Below, piece by piece: positions 23,714 to 35,679 of a stretch of DNA of 64,000 nt. The notes below the pieces were generated by a model that searched no databases, had not been told where the DNA came from, and saw only the letters and a program-made list of their open reading frames with translations. This DNA comes from Crotalaria pallida (taxonomy: Eukaryota > Streptophyta > Magnoliopsida > Fabales > Fabaceae): NCBI GenBank assembly GCA_037953625.1, contig CM075653.1:97319639-97383638 (forward strand). Direction: 5' to 3'. Both the position numbers and the translations under genes were made by a program. Numbering within the stretch: position 1 is the first letter of the stretch; the number at the start of each line of letters is the position of its first letter.

Positions 23714-25787
23714 GGAGCGGCCTCATCTCCACGCAGATCATATTCCTGGCCATGACCTACAACAAGGGATTAGGAGTGAGTCATAGCTAAATACAATAAC
23801 AAATGAGCATTACAGAGGCTAAAAATAACAAGCACATGTAATCAAATAGCATCAAAAGTGTAAATGTATGCTCAAACTGATTTAACACATCTTTAATTTC
23901 ATTAGTGACATGATGCATGCCTACTTCTCGTTCATGCTTCACAGTTCGGCATCCTTTCGGGAATCCGTTTCAAACCTATGTTTTCATCGAACTGGAGCGT
24001 ATCCACATCCCATGCATCACGATTGATTGGGAACTAGCCTTCATAACATTCTCATGTTACGGAATCCAAATCATCATAGCATCTTCAGTGCTATGGCATC
24101 ACAGCTCATTCAATGCTGCGGAATACGTCTAACCTATGCTAGATTCCACAATCAAATCGGAGCAACTCCACGCATGACAATACTACAATGAGAGTTTCAT
24201 TCCTTTTCTTTTCTTTTCATTATTCTCATCAGCATCTCACTTCATTAGTTCTTTCTCTTTAGCTGGTGCTGGTGCATTCAAAAAGGACCATCAGAGGCAT
24301 AGACATTTCAGGATGGGTTTACTTGCTTTAAACATGATATTTCAGAAAATCCATCAGCGGTCCAACCACTTTGCGATGGTTTTAGGAATAGTATATAATC
24401 ATTTACTTAATAATCCGTCAGGGCACGACCTCCTATTGGCGGATATTTATTGCAACGATCCCATTGGGACTCCCATAGAAAATATCAACCAAGTGAATAA
24501 AACTTTCATTGGGACGTTAGGGATTATATCAACCAAATGGGTGTACGCACTTCCATTGGGACTCCTATGGTAAATAATCAACCACTGAATAGAATTCCAG
24601 TAGGACACCTCCAGGATAATTATCGACCAACGGGATTAGATTTTTAACCATAAAGAGGAATATATAGAGTTTAGTAATATAGGAGATTAGACGAGTTAAT
24701 CTTTAATGAAATTGTAGAAAATAAAGGTTTTCTGAAAAATTCTTTGAATTACTCGAGTAGTTCTTGACTACTCGAGTGTTCATGTAAAATTACTCGAGTC
24801 CTTAAGAAATACTCGAGTGTTCTTCCACTTTTCCAGAATACTCGAGTCTTCCTTAAATTACTCGAGTGTTTTTGCTGCAACAGCACCAGTTTCTGCACTT
24901 TTCAATGTCAATTCGAATTCCTTGCTTTATATCTCCATTCCTATGCAAAACAGCAACTTGGACTCATGAAATAAACATGTTAGAACACTTAATCATCACT
25001 GAAACAACATCAAATAACATAAATCACAGATTGCATCAAAACTTGCAATTTATCCAACTTAAGACATGAAATTCATTTCCGCTTGATTTTAATTTCGAAG
25101 CACATTACAGTGAGCTTGATTAGGTTCATTTAAACTTGTTTAAGTCATAAAACCTTGAGCCTCTGACCTCCAAGTAAGAATCCCAATTCAAGTTTCATCC
25201 CTCTTTTGAACCTTAATGGTTCCTACATTTCTAGCTTGAAATTACTCATTCTAGCATTTAGATAACTCCTCCCTTACCTCAGAGAAGCTAAAGAAAGAAT
25301 AGATTCGAAGAGAAAAGAGCTGAATCAAAACTTTGTTTCTGGACTTTGTGCAAAACAGTTGCACTGGCTGATTTCGGCAATCAATTTCACCACGAATAAG
25401 ACATGAAAAAGAACGAAACAAGTTAGTTTCAGAAACTAGGAAATGCTAAATTTAAATGGAAACAAGTTTGGAATAGAAAGAGTCCTTGGATTTACCAAAC
25501 GAATTCAAGGAAGATGAGTGTTTGGTCCTGAACTTTGCTCTGTTTTCACAGCTTCAAGACCTCAACTTTGGTTGCCTATAACTCGATTTATAGGAGGCTA
25601 TGTGAAGTGATTTCGAGTTCTAATTCAAGAGTGGAATCAGAACTTCAGTTTGTGTTTAGGTTTCAAAGGAAAAGGATGAGAATTGAGAGAGAACGAAAGG
25701 ATCAAAGTGAGCTCTGCAAAACAGAGAAATTTTGCCAACAATTCGGGTTTCAAGAGATTTGAGAGTGTTTGGGCTTCAGTGATCACT

Positions 25788-25795
25788 TATTTATA
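25788..25795 (-). promoter_or_regulatory. TATA box in C 3' LTR
   Basis: TATAAATA on minus about 370 bases inside the LTR start, followed by a region rich in AAACACTCTC. The same box is at 40788-40795 in the 5' LTR. Confidence 0.6.
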
Positions 25796-26167
25796 GGCTA
25801 GGATTACCCTCCTTCGAAGTAAGGTCCAGCTCTGTGCTTGGAACCTCGAGAAAACGCGTTTTGGTGCGAAGTTCAAATGAAAAACGACTTATACACTTAA
25901 CCAGACTACTCGATTTACTCGAGTCTTTTACCCAATACTCGAGTACTTTTCAGAAATTCAAAGAACACTCGAGTCCTTTCTGAAAGACTCGAGTCTTTCG
26001 ATTAAAATTCAAATTTTCAAGCAATTAATGATTATACTCGAGTCCCCTCCAAAACACTCGAGTATAAAACCCTAATTTTAGAAAATTCATTATTTTATTC
26101 AACATACTAACATTATTATTTAAATACTTAATATTTATTTTGTTTATTTAAAATACAGGGCCTTACA

Positions 26168-26180
26168 TCCTCCCCCACTT
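26168..26180 (-). other. Polypurine tract of element C
   Basis: AAGTGGGGGAGGA on minus directly abuts the 3' LTR start at 26167, the expected site for plus-strand priming. Confidence 0.85.
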
Positions 26181-26209
26181 AAACAGAATTTCATCCTCGA
26201 AATTCCGAT

Positions 26210-28044
26210 TTACATAAAATGATGCGGATATTCCTCTCTCATATTAGATTCTAATTCGCACGTGGAGTCAGATACTCCATCCTGACCCCAAAGGACTCGC
26301 AGTGATGGAATCTCTTTCCCTCGCAACTTCTTGATTCGTCTATCCTCTATTCGCACTGGCCCAACATCGAACGTGAGATTCTCTTTCAGCGGTATCACGT
26401 CTTGTTGCAGCTGAACGATCGAAGATGGGTCTTGGATAAACTTGGGAAGCTGAGAGACGTGGAAAACATTGTGCAGATTGGACAGAAACGGGGGTAAGGC
26501 GATCTGATACGCGACAGGACCAACTCGTTTCAAAATCTGATAAGGGCCTATAAACTTAGGAGATAACTTCTTCGGCTTCATTATTCTTCCAATACCAGTT
26601 GTTGGCACCACTCGTAAAAATACATGATCTCCCTCGTGAAATTCGAGCTTGGATCTTTGCTGGTCAGCATAACTCTTCTGACGATTTTGCGCAGTCTTCA
26701 TCTTCTCTTGGATTACCTTGATCTTCTCAGTCGTTTCTTGAACTAACTCAGGTCCGACGAGAGCATTCTCCCCCACTTGGAACCAACATAGTGGGGTTCT
26801 ACACTTTCTTCCATAGAGGGCTTCGTACGGGGCCATATCGATGCTTGCGTGGTAGCTATTGTTGTAGGTGAACTCCACAAGCGGCAATAAACGATCCCAA
26901 CCTTCTTGACACTCCAAAATACATGCTCGAAGCAGGTCTTCCAAAGATTGAATTGTCTTCTCTGATTGACCATCCGTTTGCGAGTGATAAGCCGAACTCA
27001 TTCTTAGCTGCGTTCCCAATGCTTGATGCAAACTGCCAGAACCGGAACACGAAACGAGGATCACGATCCAACACGATACTCGAGGGAATACCATGCAATC
27101 TGACAATCTCCTTTATGTACAATCTTGCAAGCTTCTCCAACGGATATTGCATGTTGATGGGGATAAAATGAGCTGACTTCGTTAAACGATCAACCACAAC
27201 CCAAATTGCATCGAAACCTTCTCTTGTTCTCGGAAAACCACTTACAAAATCCATAGCTATTCCATCCCACTTCCATTCTGGTATGCTCAAAGGTTGCAAT
27301 TCTCCTCCAGGCTTCTTATGTTCAATCTTTGCCTTTTGGCAAACAAGGCAAGACGCAACATAAGACACAACATCTTTCTTCAATCCGGGCCACCAAAATA
27401 TCCTTTTCAGGTCTTGATACATCTTCGTTGATCCAGGATGCATACTCAGCTTGCTTTTGTGTGCTTCGTCCAAAACGACTCTTCTTAAATCCTGATTAGT
27501 GGAGATACACACACAATCTCGAAATCTTAGGATGTCATAATCCTTCAAGAATTCCATCCACCTACGTTGTCTCATATTCAGTTCCTTTTGGTCGAAGAGA
27601 TACTTCAAACTTTTATGGTCACTGAATACTTGAAACGTATTACCATACAGGTAAAGTCTCCAAATCTTCGAAGCAAAGACAATGGCAGCCAATTCCAAAT
27701 CGTGAGTAGGATAATTTTCTTCATGCACCTTCAACTGACGAGATGCATAAGCAACAACTTTCCCTTCTTGCGTCAAGACACAACCCAAACCTTGTCTAGA
27801 TGCATCACAATAAACATCGAAACCTTTCCGAGGATCAGGAAAAGTTAACACTGGAGATGATGTTAACTTGTCCTTCAACGTCTGGAAACTAACTTCACAC
27901 TTCTCGTTCCAAACAAAAGGTTGCTCTTTCCGGGTCAAACGAGTCAACGGAAGAGCCAACTTGGAAAAACCTTTGATGAACTTTCGATAATATCCAACTA
28001 ACCCAAGAAAACTTCTAACTTCGGTAACTGTCCTTGGTCTTTCC
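26210..28044 (-). pseudogene. RT end, RNase H and integrase of element C
   Basis: Begins on minus just inside the E insertion with the RT thumb/connection (RSFLGLVGYYRKF), then RNase H (YCDASRQGLGC). The RNase H end is fused in frame to DILRFRD: relative to T1, about 98 codons with the linker are deleted. The integrase zinc finger (H..H, CLVCQK) and core (MDFVSGF, then DRDPRF) follow. A frameshift near 27040 disrupts the core between the second Asp and the Glu region, and the next frame carries QTDGQSE, YALYGRKC-type and GPY-like segments. The tail (RIEDRRIKKLRGKEIPSL, ELESNMREEYP) resembles Tekay/Del integrase ends. Confidence 0.85.
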
Positions 28045-28278
28045 TGTAACACCCTATATAATAATTACCCTTAATTACCCCAAAATTAGGATTTAAAATT
28101 TCTTTGAAAAAGGAATATGATATTTGCCAAAATAATAATATTTCCTTTCTTGGTAGAACGAAAAAATTCATTACCAACAGAACGAAATTATACATCAAAC
28201 AAAAAATACGAGTAAAACTTACTCTTCCCACCTACTATGTAGGGTTTAAGAAGTAAGCAAACTCAAGCAAAAAAGAAA

Positions 28279-31200
28279 TTAAAGTTCTGCTAGGATTCTA
28301 TTAGCTATTACATTATCAAAGTTATTACTAATAGAATCAAAAACAACAAAAAATCTAGTAGCAATCTCCTTCTTAAGAATGATAAAGACATGCTGAGGAA
28401 GCCTTTCCTTTCCAACAAAAATTCGTCGATTCCTTTCCAACCATGTGAAGTAGACACACGCAGCCATAGAAGCATAAATTGGCAAACATATTTTCTTGTG
28501 CTTAAACCCAAACGCGAGCCAGTGGAGCCAGGATTGAAAACTGGTGCGCCAATTATCAATTCCTAGCCAATTTGCGGTCAGCTCTAGCAATGCCTTACTC
28601 CATCCACAATCAAAGAACAAATGATCACGATCTTCATAATTATCATTGCATAAGACACAAGTAGGATCCGATTCATCAAACATAGCTAAGTTGGCCTTTG
28701 TTTTCAGCTTATCATGAACCGCCAACCAAAGAATGAAACAATGCTTTGGTACTGAAACCGCATTCCACACCACCTTGTGCCAGAAGACAGTGCCTTGTTG
28801 CCCAAGTAAATGATGATAGCCTTGTTGGACTGAATAAGAAGGGCCACCTCTCCATAACCCATTAACATAAGCTGATCTGAGTTTATCTCTAAGTTTAATA
28901 ACTTGCCTCCAATGCCAACTAGCTTGAGTGCTGATCTGATACTGCCAAAAGTCATGGTCCTTCAGATATACCGAACCAATCCATTTAACCCATAAAGAGT
29001 CCTTCTTCATTGCTAATTGCCAAACCTGCTTACCAAGAGATGCATAATTCCATGTCACAGTATTCTTAAAGCCTAAGCCCCCACACTTCTTAGGCCTGCA
29101 GCAAGTATCCCAAGCAATAACTGAATTAGCTCTCCCTAAACGATTTTCACCCCACAAGAATTGCCTACACTTTTGATCAATCTTCTGCATCACAGACTTT
29201 GGGATTATGAACACACTGGCCCAGTACACATGGAGAGTTAAGAGGACAAAATTAATCAACTGAGCCTTCCCTTGATAGGATAAGTGCCTTGACTTCCAAG
29301 TTTGTATTCTCTGAGTTACTTTATCAACCAGAACCTGACAAGAATGTGTAGACCACTTCCTCACAGATATTGGCAAGCCTAAATATCTAAAAGGAAATGA
29401 GCCTTTGGTGAATCTAGTCATTGCCTGCAACCTCAATTCCTGATCAGAGTTCATGCCAGCCAAGAAAATCTGAGATTTGGATGGATTAGCATAGAGACCA
29501 GAGTTTTCAGAGAAGTTTTGGAAAGCATCCATCAGAACCTTGACACTCCTTTCATTCCCCTTACAAAAAAGCATTATGTCATCAACAAAAGCCAAATTCA
29601 CAAGCTTAGTTGATTTACAAAGAGGATGAAATCTGAAACACCTATCATCAGCTGCAGCTTGCAATCTTCTTGTTAGCATTTCAATCACCAAAACAAAAAG
29701 CAGAGGGGACATAGGGTCCCCTTGCCTTAGGCCTCTATGACTCTTAATTTTGCCAAAAGAAGAACCATTAACAACCAAAGAGAAGGTCACAGTAGAGATA
29801 CATGTCATAATCCACTACACAAACTTTGAAGGGAAATTAAGAGCCTGTAAAGTGTTCTGAATAAAATCCCAACTGACTACATCATAGGCTTTCCTTAAGT
29901 CCATCTTCAAAAGACACCTAGATGAGACATACTTCCTACCATACAATCTGAGCAGCTCTTGTGTGATAAGGATGTTCTGAACAATATTCCTACCACTCAC
30001 AAAAGCAGATTGATTCCCTTGCACAATCTCTGGAAGGACCACCTGCATTCTCTTAGCAAAAATTTTAGCAATACATTTATACACTGAATTGCAGCATGCT
30101 ATGGGTCTGAAATCAGCAGCTAAGTTAAGACACTCCACTTTTGGAACAAGGATTAAGGAGGTAGCATTAATCTCTTTCAGCAATTTACCAGAGTTAAAAA
30201 ACTCTCTCACAGCTTTGCAAACATCACTACCAATAATAGGCCAAGCAGCCTTGTAGAATTCAGCTCCAAATCCATCAGGACCAGGAGTTTTGTTATTACC
30301 CATACTCATAAAGCTATCTTTAATTTCAGCATCAGAAACAGGAGATATAAGGGATAGCTGCTGACCAGAAGATAAGATTTTACCTTGCAAAATCTCATTA
30401 GCATTGAAATTCCACACAGAAGCATTAGGCTTGAACAAATCCTGAAAATAGTCTTCAAACACTTTACAAATACCATTGTGAGATGTTTGAAGATTACCAT
30501 TAGCATCAGTGATTGACAAGATCCTATTTCTATATCTTCTGGCTTTGATTGAGGCATGAAAGAATTTTGTGTTTTGATCAGCTTCTTTAAGCCAGCTTTC
30601 TTTAGCTTTTTGTTGCAAAAAACTCACAACAGCCTTTGCAATATACATGTATTCACGTCTGGCTTCAATCTCCAATTTTTGCAAATGAGAATTGCTAGGA
30701 TCATCAGATAGGAGACTCTGAATTCTTTCCAAATTTTGCCTATTCACCAATTCCTTTTTTTCAATATCTGAATACTTGTTCCTATTCAGATCTTTGAGAG
30801 GACCCTGCAACATTTTTAATCTCTGAACCAATTTGAACATTTCAAACCCTACAACCTCCTTCCTTCAAACTTCTTGCACAATGTGTAAGAAATCATCATC
30901 CTTAGTCAGCATGTTAAAGAATTTAAAAGAATGAGTTTTCTGAACACAGATGTCTCTCCAATCAATCAACATAGGTGAGTGATCTGAAATTCCTTCATTT
31001 AAGAACATAGCTTCAGCATTTGGCCACATATTAATCCACTCAGGATTCACCAACACCCTGTCAAGCTTACAAAAGATCCTATTTTCTGGTTCTTGCTTAT
31101 TGGACCAAGTGTAATAGCAGCCTGAAAACTTCATATCCTCTACACAAATGTGTTGCACACAATTTCTGAAATCCATCAGCTGATCAGGATAGGCAGGGAG

Positions 31201-31689
31201 ACCTCCAAGCTTCTCCTGAGGCTCAAGCACAGTATTGAAATCACCAGCAATGCACCAAGGAATGTTAATCCCCTGACTAACCGATATCAAAAAATTCCAT
31301 AATTCCACCCTACCCTCTGAACCATTACTTGCATATACAACAGTAATATAGAATTCCTGTTGATTCTAATTTGAGTGAACAAGGCAATGAATGTATTGAG
31401 GTTTAGAATGAATCACTGTTACTCTAAACATGTCCAATTTCCAAACTATCCATATTCTACCAATTGGACAGGAATCAAGATTAATTGTTGAGCCCCAACC
31501 AGGGAACAGCTTCTGCCTCAAATAATCATAAGAAGGAGTCCTAACTTTATTTTCAAGAATAGATAAAAAACCAACCTTATACTTACTTATCAACCTTTGC
31601 AGTTCTTTCTGCTTCTGAGGGTGGTTGAAACCCCTTATATTCCATATGGCCAGACTATCCATTAGAGGATTTAGGTAAAACACCCTCAT
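28279..31689 (-). pseudogene. LINE ORF2: endonuclease and reverse transcriptase, 3 nonsense codons
   Basis: About 1137 codons in one frame. The N-terminal AP-endonuclease domain shows IWNIRGFN, ENKV, AGDFNTV and SDHSPM. Central RT motifs include DGFGAEF, FRPIACCNS, KMDLRKAYD, GLRQGDPMSP and the catalytic FVDD (about 29577). A C-terminal Cys-rich segment (CVLCN..EDRDHLFFDC) is zf-RVT-like. The frame is broken by stops at about 31366, 30865 and 29815 but has no frameshift, so decay is by point mutation only. ORF2 would nick target DNA and copy the LINE RNA in place. Confidence 0.9.
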
Positions 31690-33079
31690 CCCCTATCTTT
31701 TCACCACCAGTACCATCCTTCTTCATTTGAGCAGCCTTCTTTCTTGTCATGACAGTCTGCCATTCACCATTCTTTGAAGGCACAGCATTTTGGGAAATCA
31801 CAGTCCTCATCTCAGTTTCAATTGGATCCTCAATAACCTGAAGAACATGCTTGACTCCAATTTCCTCTACCACTGCTGGGTGCAATTCAGAGGCCTCAAC
31901 TCTATCTGCAGATATGATACCCTTCTCAACTTGATCCAGTACCTTGATTGACTCTACCACATGATTAACCTCCTTTTGAGTAGCCTTGTTCTTAACCACC
32001 CACTCTTTTCTGACAACTTTGGCATCTTTTCTACACATCTTTTTATCATGGCCAAACTTTTCACAATTCTCACAAAACTGTGGTTTCCATTCATAAGTTA
32101 TTTGCTGTGTAATGATTCTTCCTTTTTCATCTTCAAAGAATACTTCATCTGGCAACGTATCTGGATTCACTTCAACTAGGATTCTAGCATAGTTAATCTT
32201 ATCCCTTGCCTGTGTCATACTATCCACCATAATAAGGACTCCAATCAAGCTGGCTATTTTACTTAGGGAGGCTGCACCCCAGTACTTGACATCAAGATTG
32301 TGAAGTTGAATCCAAATTGGAATCTGATCTTAATACTTTTTTCCAACATGCTTCTCATGCCAAGGTCGAATGAACAGAGGTTTCTTGTCAAAGTGGAAAA
32401 CCCCAATCTCCAGGACCAAGTTCCTTGCTTCAATAGTTGTGAAACGCACAATAACATTTCCTTCAGAGTCCATGACTATTTTATCAATGCCATGCTGTCC
32501 CCATATTCTCTTGATGTAACCACTGATGACAGGAAAGGGAGGGTTTGCTCCCAACACGAAGCATACCACAGCATTTTCCCAGAATTTTAGTTCATCTTTG
32601 ATGTCCTCCAATTCAATTTTCCCAACCGAAATACCATCTTTCATCACAGGAGGTTTATAGGATAGCTTTTCGCCAGAGTTTCGCAGCTTTGATATATCGA
32701 ATGAATCCCATACTGAGGCCCTTTTGGTGAACTTTGCATTAGGGTTAGGGTCACTAGGACCTGGTGCATCTTTATCAACAATAGGGCTTGGGTTTTCATG
32801 CATGGCATGCATAGGTTTCTTACCCTTCAGTTTTTCACGCAGTCTATCAATTTTTTCCAAGACTGACAACGCTTGAGAATCATCCAAGGAATCAATACTT
32901 TGAACCAAGTCATCAAACTCAGTTTCTTGGTCATCAAGCAAGTCAAGGTTTATAGGGGATTTAACAACTTTTCCATCATTCGATTTGTTATCAGGGGAAG
33001 AGAGGGTTTTAGAAGAAGGCTTAGAAGAAGAGGGAGGTTTAGGTGGGGTTGATTGCTGCTTTCCCCGTTTCTTTGCCAT
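31655..33079 (-). pseudogene. LINE ORF1: RNA-binding protein, 1 nonsense codon
   Basis: ATG at 33079 (MAKKRGKQQS) opens a 475-codon frame. The first 120 residues are Ser/Pro/Lys-rich with a short coiled region. A DUF4283-like domain follows (about residues 150-290, with FWENAVV and FVLGANPP), then a CCHC knuckle (CENCEKFGHDKKMC) at about 32035-32075. One TAA at 32330-32332 interrupts the DUF4283 end; the same frame continues for the rest. The last 35 bases overlap ORF2 in another frame, as in plant L1 elements. It would coat LINE RNA. Confidence 0.85.
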
Positions 33080-33846
33080 GACGGCACGGTGGAGACACCG
33101 GGAGAAACAAGGAACGGCGGCGGGTAGAGAGAGCTAGGGTTTCATGATTTTTAGTTTCCCAATTTTTGCATGGGTGGAGGTTAGAAAAATCCAAGGGGAC
33201 AAAAAAAACATCAGAGTTAATAAAGCGGAAGACTTAAATGCATCAAATACATAAAGTATAAGTTTAGGTACATTCAGTTCGGCCAAATCAAAAATACAAC
33301 ACGTTGTTTTTAGCTCGGCCCAACTGGGCAAACCGAAGTCAAGATATACAAAAAATGGTTTTAGCTCGGCCCAACTGGCCGAGACCCAACAAAATTCTCC
33401 TACTCTAAATAACTTACTCTCCCGGTGAGGGAGAGTGATCCTGCTCGGCCGGGGACTGCATCTGCTCGGGCTCAGTACCTGAAAAATAGTAAGGAGGTGA
33501 ACATTACATAGAACTTAAATAAGCAGTTTCTAAAATGTCATACCGAACTACCAAGCCAAACACAAGTAGTCAATTAGCATATAAATAGCAAGTAATCAAA
33601 CCCTATATCACATGCATACTATCTCATTTAGCTCGGTTTACATACACACAATCTCATCCAGCTCGACTCACATCATTATCCACTTACTCTATTACCTACT
33701 AGTCATACCTTGGTTCACATCCTCTTACCTCGGATTACCATCTCTATCTCGGATTCATTACCATCATTTTCACATAGTTTATAATCTTTTACTCTTCTCG
33801 GATGCATACACCCAGTGCATGTCTTACACCATTTAAGGTCGGATAT

Positions 33847-34240
33847 CGGAGTGTCATCCATAACTGCGAGTACCCAGTACCCGTCTTACAGCTGCACATA
33901 CCCGGTATGCATCTGACGCGATCAATGCACGCACCCAATACGCGTCTTCTATGACCAGGAGCACTACCGCCGATCATTCTATGGAGTTAGGAGTGTCCAT
34001 AACTGCAAGCACCCAGTACTCGTCTTACAGCGGCACATCTCGGCGACTTACGCGATCAATGCACGCACCCAGTACGCGTCTGCTATGACCAGGACCACTT
34101 CCCACCGATTCCGTTCTCGGAACCCTGTGTGAATCATAACTGCGAGTACCCAGTACCCGTCTTATAGCTGCACATACCCAGTATGTGTCTGACGCAATCA
34201 ATGCACGCACCCGGTACGCGTCTGCTATGACCCGATCACA
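33847..34240. repeat. Tandem repeat, about 138 bp x 3, in solo LTR E
   Basis: Three imperfect copies start near 33861, 34000 and 34137. Each contains TAACTGCGAGTACCCAGTAC, GTCTTACAGC and CAATGCACGCACCC. The array is more GC-rich than its surroundings and lies inside E's predicted intron. Confidence 0.8.
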
Positions 34241-35679
34241 CAGCCATTTCTCTATTATTCCTCTTATCCATTTTAACCATTTTAGTCCGGCCTCTCTCGG
34301 CTCAACATCTTTTAGTCTTTTTAATCATTTATTTAGCTCGGCCTCTCTCTCGGCTCAACCCTTTAACCGTTTCCTTATTCCATTATTTTTTCTCATTATC
34401 TGACTTATTACTCTATCTCCCCTACTTTCCATATATATACCATTTTCTCATATCCATTCCCAACCTTACTCAGCTCGGCCACAGACATGAATCATCAATA
34501 TCAAACTCATAAACATTTATTCACAGAGTTCATAAACACTTATACAACATCAACAATAAGAATAAAGCATTTAACCACTCCATCATATAAATACCAATCA
34601 TATAGCACGTAACAGTACTCCATATTCACTTAACATACTTGTTTCTAGTTCATTTATTAGTTCCCTTTACCCTTTTTACCTTCCCTTTCTCATATTAACC
34701 TAGATCCATTCCCTAATCTAACACCCACTCTTAGTACCCTTTATGAACACCCTAGAAACCCAAACTCAAGTAGAGGTAACACTCACTCCTTACCTCAAAC
34801 CGTGAGAGATAAGAGTTGAGAGCTTGAGTATGGTTTTCCTTGACCTTGGCCCTGTGAGCTTCACACCACTCGGATCCGTGTCCTCCTTGCTGCCACCACC
34901 ACCACAACGCCACGGTCCAGGGACGCCGGAACAGAAAAGAATAGAGAGGAGAAGGGTTTTCTGGTTGGTGAGACTTGGTGAAGGAGAGGGAAATTCGTGA
35001 GGGAGGAAGAAAAAAATGTTGGGGGTTTGTTGTTGCTGGATTTCAGAGAAGAAAATGAGAGAGAGATTTCGAAGGAGAGAAAGAGAATGCAAAGTGTGTT
35101 AAGTGGTGTTTGGGCTTTCTTTTATTCACTTAGGGAAAATATTTGTGTGGCTAAGATTTATTGGCTTCTTGAGGAAGCTAGAATGTATGGCCAAGATTCA
35201 TTGGCTTCTTGAGGAAGCCATGAATAGTACATTGAAAGGGACATAAAGCAATGATAGTGACATAAAGTGAAGGACAATACCGTACGGACGGTACGAAAAC
35301 CAAAGGGTTAACAGCTCCACATGAGTTGGCACGGAGGAGCTAGGACGTGTTGGCTCGGGTACGTCGGCTAGAATACGTTGGCTCGGTTTGTAGGAACAGC
35401 AGTAGTCCGAGCTTCCCTCTCGGACAGGACACTGAGATCGGTTAACCCAGACTGGACAATGGGTTTCACATTGGGTTCCCTTTCAGCTCGGTTTCATATG
35501 CACACAATCTTATCTAGCTCGGCCGGGATCGGGCCGAGGCCTTAATCTCACATCCTAGGTCGGCCTATGCTCATACTACCCTTCTAACCTTGTACAATTT
35601 CTAAGGCTTAATCCTATCCTTAAATAGATATTTATATACTAAAATTATATTATTTAATATTAATTTTCGGGATGTTACA

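Larger units (their letters stand above)
18004..23753 (-). pseudogene. LTR-embedded protein of C 3' LTR, split by D
   Basis: The N-terminal codons lie at 23753-23714 (MARNMICVEM and onward). The frame is interrupted by solo LTR D and resumes at 18454 down to 18004. The resumed part retains GDVEVTF-like, TPPPPPRRFP and acidic-tail segments nearly identical to the 5' LTR copy at 38268-38753. The break is due only to the D insertion and its GGAGC duplication; otherwise the frame is open. Confidence 0.7.
17643..26167 (-). repeat. 3' LTR of element C, split by solo LTR D
   Basis: 17643-18454 and 23714-26167 together give about 3.26 kb, the same as the 5' LTR. It contains the LTR frame (split), the predicted acceptor at about 23757, the donor near 25277, two ACTCGAGT clusters, and a TATA box (TATAAATA on minus, 25788-25795). 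Confidence 0.92.
28250..33145 (-). mobile_element. L1-type LINE retrotransposon (ends approximate)
   Basis: A two-frame non-LTR element on minus, with ORF1 upstream and ORF2 downstream. The order and domains (DUF4283-type ORF1 with CCHC knuckle; ORF2 with endonuclease, RT and zf-RVT-like end) match plant L1 elements. I could not define the exact ends: no clear poly-A (poly-T on +) is visible near 28.2 kb and no convincing flanking duplication was found. It interrupts solo LTR E near the LTR's end. Confidence 0.85.
28045..35679 (-). mobile_element. Solo LTR E, carrying a nested LINE
   Basis: TGTAACACCC...CGGGATGTTACA with duplication TTTCC at 28040-28044 and 35680-35684, in C's RT. About 4.9 kb of the 7635 bp is the LINE, leaving about 2.7 kb of LTR. 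On minus there is a GAG/GTAAGG donor at 34793 and a TTTTTCAG acceptor at 33479, an intron of about 1315 bp. Downstream is only a very short frame (15 codons from an ATG near 33460). A set of about 138-bp tandem repeats lies in the intron. CTCGGCC-type words recur through the right half. Confidence 0.8.
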
